A program made the translations under genes and the position numbers. A stretch of DNA of 64,000 bases from Adiantum capillus-veneris (taxonomy: Eukaryota > Streptophyta > Polypodiopsida > Polypodiales > Pteridaceae). The stretch is taken from the NCBI GenBank assembly GCA_014529385.2, contig CM043942.1, forward strand, positions 25,794,469-25,858,468, written 5' to 3'. This document shows positions 11,966-23,676 of this stretch, in pieces. Numbering within the stretch: the stretch's first letter is position 1; the number at the start of each line of letters is the position of its first letter. The notes beneath the pieces were generated by a model. The model ran no database searches. It was not told where the DNA came from and saw nothing but the letters and a program-made list of their open reading frames with translations.

Positions 11966-12047
11966 TATGTTTGTCGTAAGCGCGTAGGAAAAATCACTCA
12001 CGTCAAACATCCTACTCATTTGTTGGACATACCACGGGTTTAGAAGA

Positions 12048-12049
<2 letters not shown>

Positions 12050-12082
<33 letters not shown>

Positions 12083-12636
12083 AATACAGTTTATAACATT
12101 ATTGTTACTGTCTTAGTGTTGGCTAGAAGTGTACCACTTTTTATTAATACTATTTTGCTTCCAAATTATGTAGGCACCTCTTAATATTTCTTCTTGACTT
12201 GCACACCACTATGGTGATGATCTATTGATGTGGTGCTTTCATACCCTGCCTAATGTATATAGCATGGCTCAACTTCTTTCTAACATTGTTTTGGATTTGT
12301 ATAAGTGAAAGATTAGTTCTTAGTACTATAAATATACACCATTTTTCTTCCAATTTGATTGGTTTGTATCAGTACTAGTCTGGTTTTATGCAATCCTTGA
12401 CTAGTCAAAAGTTGTTTTAATGGTTTGTAGCACATGAAAATTTGTTTGTAGGAAACCTTTTCTAGTTTGTAACATTGTAGTGGTGTTTTCTAGCAATAAC
12501 TATTTGGCTTCCAAATTATCTTATAGTTTCTAGAAGACTTGTTTCTAGTTTATAGCTTCTACGAGTGAGTGGGTGTTTGTAGTTGTGATTGTAGGGTTTC
12601 TAGTAGTAAATCCCAATCACCAAAGCTTGGGAGGTT
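12050..12636 (+). repeat. GTTTCTAG motif array, left segment
   Basis: After a (CT)n run at 12052-12080 the sequence holds scattered TTTCTAG / GGTTTGTAGCA words, ending in CCCAATCACCAAAGCTTGGG at about 12611-12630. The same CCCAATCACC...CTTGGGAGGTTT block recurs at about 24708-24735 on the far side of element 1. This shows that one array was split by that insertion. Confidence 0.6.
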
Positions 12637-13497
12637 TGTTTGAGGACAGATCAAACGGGCGTCCCCCTGGTTGGACACGTAGCCGGACACCACATTTGTA
12701 CTCTATTAATTGTCCGAGCTAGTGTAGTGATACTCTATGTAAATCCTAATTCTAGAGTAATAGGTCACTTCTCTGAGTTGTAATGCTGTAATGATATTTA
12801 TAAAGGTCCGTGCGAGCCGGCCATTGGCCATTCAGAATGCCCTAGATATAAAGGTTAATAACATTAATGTAAAAGAAGGCTTATCTTTAGAAGAAGCAAG
12901 GAGCTCTGAAAACATACCCTCAAGCTACGAACTACTCCAACATGTAATCATCGCAATTAACGATTGGGAAATCAGATTTCATTTCCGAAACTTGCATTAT
13001 GTTCCTCTGTCTTTGCTCTTTAATTCAAGTGTAAGCATTGTCAGTTTTGCTATGGTTCGCGACTACGCATGTGTGAGTTGTAATTGCAGATTTGAGTGCT
13101 TAAATCATTGTTTATAGTCGTTCTGACCATAGGAGAGTGTTCTTAGACCATAGGATGAAATTTCTGGCATGTTCTATTGCAGTTTTTAGGACCTTTTTCA
13201 TGATGGATCGTGATTTTGGTACCTTGTCAAGTTGCGACTAGACTTGGTAGGATAGTGTCCCTAGGTCTCCTTGACCTCCTCCTAAAGTTCCGTTGCATTT
13301 TGAGTCCGTTTGAGTGCCGAAATGGCGTGATGACCTAGAGCTGTGAGAAAGGACATAGTTAGATTTTCCTGATCATTGAGTGTTGGTTTGCTTGTTGAGA
13401 TGGTGTGATTGCTTATTAAGTTTCACTTCTTGAGATTGACGATCTCATTGAATCTCCGTGCCCCATCCGAGTCACTTCCCTGAGTATTGACATAATG
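12637..13497 (+). repeat. 5' LTR of element 1, 3' end missing
   Basis: Starts TGTTTGAGGACAG and aligns along its length with the 3' LTR at 22749-23609, up to GAGTATTGACATAATG. The last 50 or so bases of the LTR and the primer-binding site are replaced by the palindrome-bearing leader. A TATTTATAAAGG box at about 12795 is a likely promoter. The frame at 12791-13117 is part of this LTR and is not treated as a gene. Confidence 0.85.
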
Positions 13498-13611
13498 AAA
13501 ATTTGATGGAAGAGACCTCAAAAATGATCCAAATTCAAAAATTTGTGGATCAAGAGCATTAGCAGACTCTCTAGAAGCAATCTGGAAAGTCTCGCAAGAT
13601 TCAGTGGAGGA

Positions 13612-15410
13612 ACATTGATCGCAATCCATGTACCCCAGAGACCAGTTTTGGTAAAAAGTGACCAGCTACATTGTACATCATTGGGAAACTGCTCTGATCA
13701 AGTTTGCTTGAAAGAAAAACTCAAAAATCACATCAGAATTGACTGTTAGGGCAAAAATAGCATAAACATGGATTTAGACACAAAATTGGGCAAATCTTGA
13801 GATTTTTGGATCCAAATTCAGAAAGGGGTGAGATTTGGCTTCTATAGAGGGTAGAGAACCTGCAGAACAAAATTCATGAAAAAATGTTGTTAAACATGGA
13901 TCGCGATCCATGTACCTTTTTGACATTTGCGATTGATATTTGAAAAGTACATCCTTGATATCATTTGGAACAACTTTGCTAAAAGGGGCCATAGCAAAAA
14001 ATTGAAAAAAGTTGATCAAAACACCAAAATTCTGTCAGATACCCAAAAATCGAAGGACAGACAAAAACTTGCTTTTGAATGAAAAAAACCTGTCCAAATC
14101 CAAAACTTTTGATACCATAGAATATAGTAAACATGATGATCCTAATGGTACCAATAAATGTCAGTTTGGCTTCCAAACATGGATCGTGATTCATGTACGT
14201 CATGAAAAAAAATTGAATTTTTTTTGCTTGAGATTTGAGCAGTAGGTAGATGAGACATAGACAAACACTTTTCCCAAAAGAACTAAATGCAGCAAAAAGT
14301 GGTCAAAAGAGCCAAACACAGAACATTGTCAAAACTGTCACAACAGACTATAGAAGTCGATTTTGGTAGGGCAGAACTGATCCAAATTCAAAAACATAGT
14401 AAAGCAAGCTACAAAAATCACAAGTTATCAGCGCACCAAAAAATCAGATACAAAAGTGGTGGAACATGGATCGCGATCCATGTACCTATGAGAAATTTTT
14501 GGGAAAAAACTTTTCAAGCCTGTAGCAGGGACTATTGTAAATAAAACTCCCCAAAGAAATTTTGTCAAAAAAGTTCAAAAAGTGGGTGAAAAGAGCCAAA
14601 AACACTGCAAAAAGGAAGACCCTAAAACAGACATAGGGATTGACTTTTGCTTGACCTAAAGTGATCCAAATCACATAAAAACCGTATAGCAGGTATCATT
14701 GGACCAAGGGGATGTTGTGTGCCAAGTTTTAGTACATTCTAACACTAAGGTACATGGATCGCGATCCATGTCCCTTTGTCACAGACTGATACCCTGTTTG
14801 CACCATATCTAGAGGACATCACAATAAATATAGTGGGCTTTTCAAAACTGAATTTGGATACCAAAAACCAAACCAACAACCCAAAACTGCCAAGTATTCT
14901 AACAAAGTGCCAGAATTGACCTAACTTTCAAAAAAATTGATACCATAGCAAAAAAAGGTAATTTGGGCTCCAAACATGGATCGTGATCCATGTACCCATA
15001 GTGACAGCTTAACCTAAAACTTTCCAGATTAGTAGAGCATACACAAGGAAACATATCCCCAAGGCCAGTTTTGGAAAAAAATTGAACAAATTTGGGTCAA
15101 AAGGGAGCAAAACAGGTGACAGATTGAAAACCACAGTGCAGACCTAGTGTTGGGTATTTGACCTATCAAACTAAGTCCAAATCCAAAAAGATTTGAGATT
15201 TAGCTTATGGACATAGTCAGGAACAAACTTCTAAAAGGACAAGTCCAGATGTTCTTGAATATGGATCGCGATCCATGTATTGAGCTCAACCTTAGAATTT
15301 GATGAAAATTGGTATATAGCAGCCTACATATGACCTTGTCTACACACATTCAAAATTTTGAGAAAATTTGGAGAAAAAAATTTGACAGGAACATGGATCG
15401 CGATCCATGT
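13612..15410. repeat. Series of eight 20-bp palindromes at about 285 bp
   Basis: The palindrome ACATGGATCGCGATCCATGT, exact or with one to three changes, occurs at 13612, 13894, 14177, 14464, 14752, 14974, 15259 and 15391. Intervals are 282, 283, 287, 288, 222, 285 and 132 bp. Exact copies are at 13894, 14464, 14752 and 15391. The spacers are AT-rich and share only scattered words (GTACCT, CCAAATCCAAAA, CCAAG). The series fills the leader between the 5' LTR and the first gag ORF. Most changes would still allow G-U pairing if transcribed, though C-to-T decay of CpG gives the same changes. Confidence 0.9.
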
Positions 15411-15875
15411 ACCTCAACATAGTTGGGGTATCTGACTTGGTGATCTTGTAGATATACTTAAGAAAATCCCAAATCTCAAGTTTGAGCTAAAACTACCTTT
15501 GGGAGGCCAAGATACAAGTGAAAGTTCTTGTGTTCTGGTCTGAGACTGTTTTGAGTGCTGTTTCAAGTGCAGTTCACTAAAATTTCTCTAACTTTTGATA
15601 GACAACTCAAAATTGAGTCAGGTATAGCTAGAAAGAAATCTTGCAAGCTAAATTTTACCAGGTTTTCTAAATCCAAACTTTTAGGGTACCCCAAGACTAT
15701 TTTCTAGAGACCAAAAAGCCACAAAGACCTAACTTTTGAGAGACTTGATCAGGGGCAAAAAGGGATAAGTTGCACTAAGCCAAAGTGGGTTTGTCAAGTA
15801 CTATCTTGAGAGATTTGAGTGAGCCTTGACCATGACAATCGTCCACCACTAGGGTTTTCTAATCTACTCAGAGAC

Positions 15876-16361
15876 ATGAAAAATGCAAAAAAAAATGCAA
15901 TGCCGACAACTGGGGGATTGGGAGAATACATAGAGGATAAGCATACTTTGATCAACAAACCAAACGTGAGATTCATCAAAGCCAATGAATCCATGAGAGT
16001 GATTACAGATTATGGTCATGAGGGCTTGTATAGGTTCACAAATGGAGATCCATACATCTTCTACAGGTGTGTAGAACCCAATGCTAGAGAGTTGACCACC
16101 CATAAGAACCTTTATGCCTTCACATATACAGATGCCCACGGAGTGCAAGTTTTGATGGTAGATAAGTATGGACGTGAGTACAAACTTGTCAATCCAATTG
16201 ACCTAGAGAGATATACATACAAGGGTACTGTGATCTCTACCTTGTTTCATGCAATAACGATGCAAGAACTCACATCAAAGAGGATTCCACCAGGATTCTC
16301 TCCAAGACGAGATGAGAGCACGAGAGACATCTTTCCAAGAGACCACAAATGGTTAGATTAG
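15876..16361 (+). pseudogene. N-terminal gag-region ORF of element 1
   Basis: A frame of about 160 codons follows the palindromic leader. The first in-frame ATG is at 15876; the open frame extends upstream to about 15819. I see no named domain. It is soluble-looking with many charged residues and aromatic clusters (YGHEGLYRFTNGDPYIFYR). It ends at TAG 16359-16361 with further stops before the capsid-type sequence begins in the same frame at about 16404, so it is either a separate small ORF or the N-terminus of gag cut off by stops. A minus-strand ORF in an equivalent place follows the other palindrome series at 58985-59198. Confidence 0.5.
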
Positions 16362-16403
16362 TGACTAAACCACAACGATTAAGACCATATCAAGTGGCTC
16401 AAT

Positions 16404-17480
16404 GTGTTAAAAAAAATACGACGGGTCAGGGGATCCATATGCTCATGTCTCACTGTTCAAACAAGTTTAAGAGCTGAACAGATTGCAGATTTCCATACTC
16501 AATATGGAGGATTTGGGTTGACATTAGAAGGGATGGCTTTGACGTGGTTCCAACCACTAAATAGAGATGATTTTCCCAACATAGCACAACTCTTGCAAGA
16601 ATTCATGGAGGAGTTTTTGAAAAGGAAAATTAAACACAACACAGTGTCCCAGATCTACGCTTTCAAACAGAAAAAGAACAAGAGAGTGAAGGAAGCTCTG
16701 CTTTTCTTCAAACAATACATTGAGAGATGTCCTACACGAGAGCTACCGCAAGATGAGAGATTATCAGTTCTCTTCATAGAGGGCTTGAGGAATGAAACTC
16801 TGAAAAAGGAACTACATTTAAAAAGATGCACGATGTTTGAGCAAGTCAGTAGAGAAGCTCTATATCTAGTTGACAATTACAAGGCCTACGTAGAGGTGAA
16901 TGAAGATATTACAAACAATGCGACTAGTAGTGCCTCATCTTCGAAGAGCGAATTAACAATAAAGAGAGATATTCAAACTCCTTGGGAACCAATCATTCAT
17001 CAAGTGGTTGAGGGAGTGATTAGAAGAATAAACCAAGGCTACATACAAAACCCGATTGTACGACAGCCTCAATTGAGGAGATGTAATACTTAAGGAGGGG
17101 ATCACCCCACTCCATGGTGTAGCACTCAACCAAAACCGCAATGTATGCTAGGGCAGCAACCGCATCTTCTAAATGATGGAGGAGTAGTAGTCAACTACAC
17201 TCAGCCAACGTATATGCCACAACCCATGAGAAACCAGTACTCCATGGATGCGAATAAGCTCATGTTCATAGCCAATCATCAGGAGTATGGTTCAAAGAAC
17301 ATTCTTAAAATGCAAGAATAGCCATTGGCTATATCACCAGCATTGAAACAAGAAGGTCCATGCTATGAATGTGGAGGTGATCATTGGGCATGAAGTTGTC
17401 CAAACAAGGGTCCACAAATAGAATTATTTGTATTTTGTGAATGTTGTGGGATAGACCATCTACACCAACATTGTGCTAAA
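16404..17480 (+). pseudogene. gag: capsid and nucleocapsid region, element 1
   Basis: The segment to 17093 reads as a retrotransposon gag capsid (GMALTWFQPL, FLKRKIKHN, RVKEALLFFKQYIERCP, SVLFIEGLRNETLKKELHL). The frame then breaks. At 17361-17399 and about 17436-17474 two zinc knuckles of the form C-x2-C-x3-H-x4-C follow (CYECGGDHWA with a stop then SC; CECCGIDHLHQHC). Gag forms the particle and binds RNA. The x3 spacing in place of the usual x4 is shared with element 2, supporting common ancestry. TGA and TAG stops are spread through the nucleocapsid part, consistent with decay. Confidence 0.8.
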
Positions 17481-17519
17481 AATCCAGACTACAAAGGGAA
17501 AGCAACAATGAATGTTGTA

Positions 17520-18820
17520 GGCATAATGCCTTCTTCAAGCGGATTTGAGGTAGAACCCGCCATTCCTTTAAACATGATGACTCAAGCTCAAGCTCAAGAA
17601 GCTGCTAAAAATGCAATTGTTGAGGAGGAAGCCACATTGCCTGTTCAAACAGAAATCGAATACTTATCAGTGAGAACAGAATGAAAATCATGGAAAGCCA
17701 AACGAGACAAAATGAAAGCAAAGAGGCTGCAGGAGAAAGATGCTTTGGAAACTGAACTAAATCAAACAAAAGAACAGCTTAGATGAGAGCAACAAAGCAA
17801 AAAAAATGCAAAAGGACCTAAAGAGTCAAAGGCTAACTCGGGAGGTTCAGTCTTGGTTGACAAAGTCTTTGAACCTTTGGATGCGATCTTGAAAGCTTAT
17901 GATGCTAGGTTAAACACCAACCAAACCCAAGAGGATAGATGGGTGACTTATCCTCATCAAGGGTATGAAAAAGAGAGGTTGCAAATGTGCAAGGAGCTCA
18001 TCCAAAAGGCCCAAGCTCTTATGCCCACATGTTGTTCTAGATGCTCCAAAAACGGAGGTGCTAATCCGTGAAAAAATCTAGGACTTGGAGAGCCGTGATA
18101 TTATAAACAGAGACCACGAAGAGCCAGGAGTTGAGGCATATTTAGATACAAGGGAAGTAGCCAATGCCACAGATGGGGTGGGCTCACAAGCAATAATGCC
18201 AATTCCGGAGGTAGAAGAACCGTGGCCACAATCCTTATGGGAATCAATCAAAAACCAAAAATATGGTAGTGCTACCTTAAAATCAGCACCTATCCTCGAG
18301 ATAAACATGGATCATGAATTTTTCCCAGGAGATATATGATCTCTATATGGGGATGTTGGGTCTGTCGCATTTGAAGAGAGTAAACCACGCTCTCTAAAGA
18401 CTTTGTCATCTTTCATAGGAGAACTTGAAACAAGATTGGAGGTTAAAATGGTACCTTCTTAATGGAAAGCCACACCAGAAATAATGGATACCAAGAACCT
18501 GCATGAATTGATTTCTTCTCCTATATACACTTCATCTCTCAGAGCTACTAAAAATTAGAGCTCATGTATGGGGCCAAATGGGCAAACACCTGGAAAACAT
18601 GGGGTTGAAAATCCCTTCACATGACCAACTTGCGGACAAAAACATGGATGACACCTCACCTAAGAAGAGTCAGACAAAGCGAGTACCACTAAATAAGGTG
18701 GGTGACTACTGTGAAGGAGAAGAAGGAAACACCACCTTACCACTTGAGTACAAAAGAGTGAAGATAGTTGCTATATTAGATAGTGGGGTAGGAATTGCCT
18801 TTGCAACCAATGAAATATGA
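17520..18820 (+). pseudogene. gag-protease linker and aspartic protease motif, element 1
   Basis: Broken frames (17853-18071, 18085-18339, 18578-18820) encode a lysine- and glutamate-rich linker, then a retropepsin-like start with IVAILDSGVGIAF at about 18762-18800, where D-S-G is the catalytic triad of aspartic proteases. The frame breaks just after it. The continuation of the protease fold (IILGRSFMRQLKMVQDWGYD) is in the next ORF at about 18985-19045. The protease would cut the gag precursor. Element 2 has the matching order with D-G-G at this site. Confidence 0.7.
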
Positions 18821-18923
18821 AAAAAATGGGAAAGCCTGCTCTTACAAAAACTCGAATGAAACTTAAGTAGCAGATGGATACGTTGAGAGACCAATAGGAA
18901 TATTAGGACAAATCATTGTATCC

Positions 18924-20117
18924 TTGTGTGGCATTGAGTATGAGCATAACTTTGCCATAATGAATTTTGACAAGAGCAGCAACTTTGATATCATATTGGG
19001 TAGATCATTCATGCGTCAACTCAAAATGGTACAAGATTGGGGATATGACTATATCTACTTGAGACACAAAGAGATCATTACAAAAATTAGTGTCAAAGAT
19101 CATAGTTATAGAGATGTAGAACGAACCCCGGGGGAAGAATTAAACTCCACAACTGATTTGGAAAGCAAAGCGCATATTTGGATGTATGGAGCTCCTAAGA
19201 GTGGAAGTCTTCAAAAGGAAGATTGCATCCTAGAGCGTTCAGTAGAAGATGAGGCATATGTACCAGAGCTATTTCTAGAGGAGTTATTTGAACCCTTTGG
19301 ATGGGATCAAATACTGGCAACTCTTGATGTCTGCGTAAATGAGGTGACATATGCTAGATTTTGTGATGAAGATGGCTATTATATAACTCCCTTATTTACA
19401 ATAAAGGTGTTGAAGGAGGCTAATGAAGTTTGTGAGTGTGAAAGCAAAACCGGTGAGACAAATAGCTACATCATGAAGCATGAGGCAAAAGTGAAAATGA
19501 AGGAAGCAGAGCAACCACAAGAATATGTCATCATTGACATACCTGAAGAATCAACAAAAGCTGTTTCAAAAAAGGCGACTCCAGGAAAAGTGCAAATGAA
19601 AGCAGATGAAGCTGAAAAGTTTCCAAGTTCAATGGCAAATCTTCAACAAATGCAAGATCAAGACAAGAACAGGGACAAGAAAGAAGATCAATTGTCTCCT
19701 ATGACAATCAAATTTAGCATATCCGGAGAAACAGGACTTAAAATCACATGTTCAACTATGATAGATCCAAAAGCGAGAAAGAATCTAATGACTTATGGAA
19801 CATGGATCATGATGGGAAAGCCGCCAATCACCGAGCTAGAGGATATCGTGTACACAAGTTCAAAAATGCCGATTCCTAGCTTCGGAGTGGCAGAAGTTAT
19901 ACTCAAGTTGAGTACTGGTGAGTATAAGGATACTTTCCACATAATTGACTCCCATCATATCAAAGAGAGTCTGATTCTGATAGAAAGCTGGAGGAACATC
20001 TTCTTTCAACCACAAGGAAATATTCAGCAACAACACTATCAAAAACCCCAAGAGCACCTCAAGTCAATGCAAAAAAGAAGCAACCAACCCTCGCGGAAAA
20101 AGGTAAAGCAAAGATAA
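18924..20117 (+). CDS. 397-codon ORF joining protease end to post-integrase module
   Basis: The frame is open without stops. Residues about 20-50 are the C-terminal part of the first protease (FDIILGRSFM...MVQDWGYDYIYL), alike in element 2 (FEMILGRPFMREEKMVHDW). A variable acidic linker follows (FGWDQILATLDV matches WVHLAATIDTW in element 2). Residues about 260-370 are alignable with the post-integrase domain of element 2: a degraded retropepsin-like core (TCSTMIDPKARKNLMTYGTW against ALLDTGVKHNLLSYGVW), with the D-T-G replaced by D-P-K. A basic tail ends the ORF. No reverse transcriptase, RNase H or integrase lies between. The start shown is the first in-frame start-like codon and the true N-terminus is upstream. 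Confidence 0.7.
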   Translation: MCGIEYEHNFAIMNFDKSSNFDIILGRSFMRQLKMVQDWGYDYIYLRHKEIITKISVKDHSYRDVERTPGEELNSTTDLESKAHIWMYGAPKSGSLQKEDCILERSVEDEAYVPELFLEELFEPFGWDQILATLDVCVNEVTYARFCDEDGYYITPLFTIKVLKEANEVCECESKTGETNSYIMKHEAKVKMKEAEQPQEYVIIDIPEESTKAVSKKATPGKVQMKADEAEKFPSSMANLQQMQDQDKNRDKKEDQLSPMTIKFSISGETGLKITCSTMIDPKARKNLMTYGTWIMMGKPPITELEDIVYTSSKMPIPSFGVAEVILKLSTGEYKDTFHIIDSHHIKESLILIESWRNIFFQPQGNIQQQHYQKPQEHLKSMQKRSNQPSRKKVKQR

Positions 20118-20301
20118 ACACTGAAGTATATCAACCTAGCAAGACAACTTTACCTTCAACGAGCCTCCATCAAAATTCATGTGAAGCCTCTACATGAAGA
20201 GCCAAACCATCAACAATGCAATGGAAACTGAAACAAAAAGTCTATCAACCAAAGTTTCCTTCACATCAAAGCATTAGGAAGAAGCCAAAGAGAATCACCA
20301 A

Positions 20302-21240
20302 GTGTTAGTATCCAAAGAGCACATCCAAGTCAAAGACCCAGTCTGGATACAACAAACACCATTTCAACCTCAACAACATAAAGTGACAGGGTTGGTACCA
20401 TCAAATGAGCCAATCACTGCTCAGGGCTACTTCCAAGGAAACGCTAATTTTTGGGCCAAAAAGCCTAAAATAATATCTTGGACCTACCCACCTCAACCAG
20501 CGAGTTCTACAAAGAACAAGACGTGCTATCAATGGAAGACAAACAACTCAACCAGGAGAAAGGAAAACCACAAAGGGCAAAAGCAAACATCAAAGCGGCA
20601 GACAATGCAACAAGTTAGGGTACCAAATTCAAACCTCGGTGAAGCCACCCAACACAAACAAGTGAAGCAGAGGATGATTCCAGTTAAGCTACTCAAAGCA
20701 CAAGGATTTTATGCAGGTAATAATCAAATATGGTTACCAAAAATTGTAGCTCATTCTGGAACAACCAAGAAAAACCATGTAGCACAAGATTCTACCCCAA
20801 AGCAAGCAAAGACAACCAACATCCAGCAGTAGCCAATTGAAACCAAGGCTGATGCAATCTACAGATGGATACCTCGTCATCAACTCCAAAATCAAGGCTT
20901 CTACAAAGGAAATCATTAGATATGAATACTGAAGCCTAGTGTCCATCAAATTATAGAAGAAGATAAAATGCCAAAGATGGTCACACAAGGACCAAAGAAT
21001 AGGTGGGTTCCAAAATCTCTAGTAGAAACTCAATCACAAAGAACCCACACCTCTCGAAAACCACTTCTCATGGAAAATAACGGAAAGGCTACATCAGTCC
21101 CTACCAGAGCTAAAGGACTTGTTTCACAAAGCAGTGTGAACACACAGCAAGAAAGTCAAGAGGAGCCAAAATATGCCAACCTACTCGACAAAATGGTGGC
21201 ATCCAAAGACCAAAACAATGGAAGCGGCCTAAATTTCTAG
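20302..21240 (+). pseudogene. Basic tail with repeated QGFY...W-x-PK motif, element 1
   Basis: Two frames in the same phase (20302-20832 and 20968-21240), plus the stretch between them, carry at least three copies of a motif of the form L-x2-Q-G-[FY]-[FY]-x-G-N-x3-W followed by P-K: about 20418-20470 (AQGYFQGNANFWAKKPK), 20694-20745 (AQGFYAGNNQIWLPK) and 20875-20930 (NQGFYKGNH, then stops). RWVPKSLVETQ near 21000 starts a further copy. The sequence is strongly basic and rich in glutamine. The same motif ends element 2 (LEAQGYYDRNEKIWVPK). Function is not known to me; a basic repeat could bind nucleic acid, but that is a guess. Confidence 0.6.
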
Positions 21241-22735
21241 AACTTATAAAATAGGGTTTCTGACCTTGAACAGGTAAGTCCAAGTCGCCATTAAAAATAC
21301 ATGGCATAAAAGTCAGAGTTGGGCAACTAAGCCACTAAATAAGCGAGGCATTAGTCCTAAACCTTCATGTAATATTCTTTGTGATCTAAGCATCTTAGCT
21401 ATTCTAGGTACTGCTCAAGCTAGAAGAGTTGAGCATAATTACATTTTGTCGCTTATACTGGTATAGGTGAGTATAAGAGTCAAAGTCATTGTAGTATAGT
21501 GGTAAGTGAAGGAGGAAGTCCAAAAGACACACACTCATCACAGTGAGGAATGAGTGGAGAAGCTTCTACATCAAAAACCCTTCTTGGAACGTGGAAGCTA
21601 TTGAGATGTCCTTTGATGTCACATGTGATACATTTGTTCCTTGAAGCACCCATCAAATCCCTCTTTCATGCTACATGATTTTATTTGACAAATTTCCGTA
21701 TGCATATAGAGTATCCCATAATTGGCACTCGCATTAAGCACTCTTCCTTTGTTTCTCTAAAGCACTCACCTTTCATGAGATAGGTACTTCAAGTCCAAAG
21801 GCTCAACTCCAATAAGAGCGTATACCAAAGGTACTTTTTTCCCACCGGGTTTTTCCCCTTTGGCCATCCAGGTTTTAAGACCCTAATCTAGAAACTCTCA
21901 TCATTGACTTCTTGTATATATTCCTTTTACATCAACAATAAGGAAATGGCTACCCAAATCAATCAACTTGAAGCAAAAATTGCAGGTCTCCATATGCTTA
22001 TCAAGAGCATATTTTATCTTCAAGGGCGACACAAAGCTCCAAAAAAAAAAGGTAAGTTAAAGAATGGCCTATAATGACAAGCAATGACAAATTCCACAAG
22101 AGAGTCATCAACAACAATCAAAAGTAGCTCACACAGTGCTTCAACATTGGTGACCTATTGCAAACAACTCAAATTGTAGTGGACCTTGAAAGAAAATCCA
22201 TTATAAATCCCATGCCACAAAGAGGATCAGTTTTTCAAGCTCAAAAACATGAAAATCCCTCTTCACGAAGGCCAAGACTAGCAACAAAGAGGAGAGTGCG
22301 CAACAAGAAGAAAAGTTTCCTCACAAATCAACAACATGATAGCTATGAATCACTCTAGGAATGGGGGAGTGTCATCAATGCCAAAGCTCTTCGGAAGCTA
22401 AAGACCAACCTTGAAGAAAAATATTCAACGATCAATGGAGAGATGAAGAATGTCATACGAAGACAACGGACAAAAAATGATAACTTCAGCAAAAAAGCTC
22501 GCAACAACAAAACATAAGGAGTTCCATAGTTCTGAAGCTAGTGAAGTATTGCAAGTCAATGACAAAGATAGAAACATCAAAAGAAATCTTCACAACAAAT
22601 ATGAATCACTCAAGGAAGGGGGGAGCGTCATCAACGACAAAGCACTGTTCAAGCTGAAGACCAATCTTGAAGACAAAGCTGAAGACAACCCTATGACAAG
22701 AATGCACAAGGTCGTGTGAAGGGACGACACAAATT
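21241..22735 (+). other. 3' non-coding region of element 1 with repeated purine tracts
   Basis: Mostly non-coding. Two segments repeat at about 260 bp: near 22341-22420 and 22598-22680 (ATGAATCACTC, then a G-rich run, then GTCATCAA and AAGCT). Each holds a polypurine run (AGGAATGGGGGAG at about 22357; AAGGAAGGGGGGAG at 22612). Together with the run at 22736 this makes three polypurine tract-like sites in 400 bp. The frames at 22158-22358 and 22450-22719 lie over these repeats and are rich in lysine; I do not treat them as established genes. Confidence 0.55.
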
Positions 22736-22748
22736 AGGAAGGGGAAAA
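22736..22748 (+). other. Polypurine tract of element 1
   Basis: AGGAAGGGGAAAA lies immediately before the TGTTTGAGG start of the 3' LTR. This is the expected place and composition of the plus-strand primer in LTR retrotransposons. Confidence 0.85.
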
Positions 22749-23660
22749 TGTTTGAGGATAGATCAAATGGCTGTCCACTTGGCCAGACACGTAGCCGGAC
22801 ACCACATTTTTACTCTATTAATTTTCCGAGCCAGTGTAGTGATACTCCATGTAAATCCTAATTCTAGAGTAACAGGTCAATTCCCTGAGTTGTAATGCTG
22901 TAATGATATTTGTAAAGGTTCGTGTGAGCCGGCCGCTGGCCATTTAGAATGCCCTAGATATAAAGGTCAAGAACCTTAATGTGAAAGAAGGATTATCTTT
23001 AGAAGAAGAAGGGAGCTCTGAAAACGTATGCTCAAGCTACGAGCTTCTCCAACTTGTAATCATCACAATTAACGATTGGGTAATCATATTTCATTTCCAA
23101 AACTTGCATTGTGCTCCTCTCTCTTTGATCTTTAATTCAAGTGTAAGCATTGTCGAATTTGTTGTGGTTCACAACTACGCGTCTCTGAGCTGTAATTGCA
23201 GATTTGAGTGTTGAAATCATTGTTTATAGTCGTTTTGACCATAGGAGAGTTTTCTTAGACCATAGGAAGACATTTATGGCATGTTTTGTTGCACTTTTCA
23301 AGACCTTTTTCATGATGGATCGTGATTTTGGTACCTTGTCAACTTGCGACCAAACTTGGTAGGATAGTGCCCCTAGGTGTCCTTGACCTTCTCCTAAAGT
23401 CTCGTTGCATTTCGAGTCCGTTCGAGTGCCAAAATGGCGTGATGACCTAGAGCTGTGAGAAAGAACATAGGTAGATTTTCTTGATCATTGAGTGTTGGTT
23501 TTCTTGTTGAGCTAGTGTGATTGCTTGTTAAGGTTCACTTCTTGAGATTGACGATCTCAAAGAGTCTCCTTGCCCCATCCGAGTCACTTCTCTGAGTATT
23601 GACATTATGTTAGTACCAAAAAGCTATGCTGCAAAAACGTCCGTCGCGGCGACCCGCTAA
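22749..23660 (+). repeat. 3' LTR of element 1
   Basis: Starts TGTTTGAGGATAG after the polypurine tract and matches the 5' LTR up to its break. It continues 50 bp further (TTAGTACCAAAAAGC... GACCCGCTAA). The expected terminal CA is missing and the sequence passes directly into the reverse complement of a primer-binding site. Length is 912 bp, against 909 bp for the inverted copy that follows. Confidence 0.9.
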
Positions 23661-23676
23661 GCAACAACGGCGCCAA
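23661..23676 (-). other. Primer-binding site between two inverted LTRs
   Basis: On the minus strand this reads TTGGCGCCGTTGTTGC, directly after an LTR end CA. TTGGCGCCGTTG is the usual form of a plant Ty3-type primer-binding site. It is the only primer-binding site seen for this LTR family, and forms the 16-bp centre of a 1.8-kb palindrome. Confidence 0.8.

Noticed and set aside
12791-13117. 108-codon ORF, similar to one at 22981-23214
   Set aside because: Both lie in the LTRs of element 1; similarity is that of the LTRs, and the frame is not kept in the second copy.
13612-15410. CRISPR-like array of evenly spaced short repeats
   Set aside because: The repeats are about 20 bp and the spacers about 265 bp, the genome is clearly eukaryotic, and the spacers show decayed mutual similarity.
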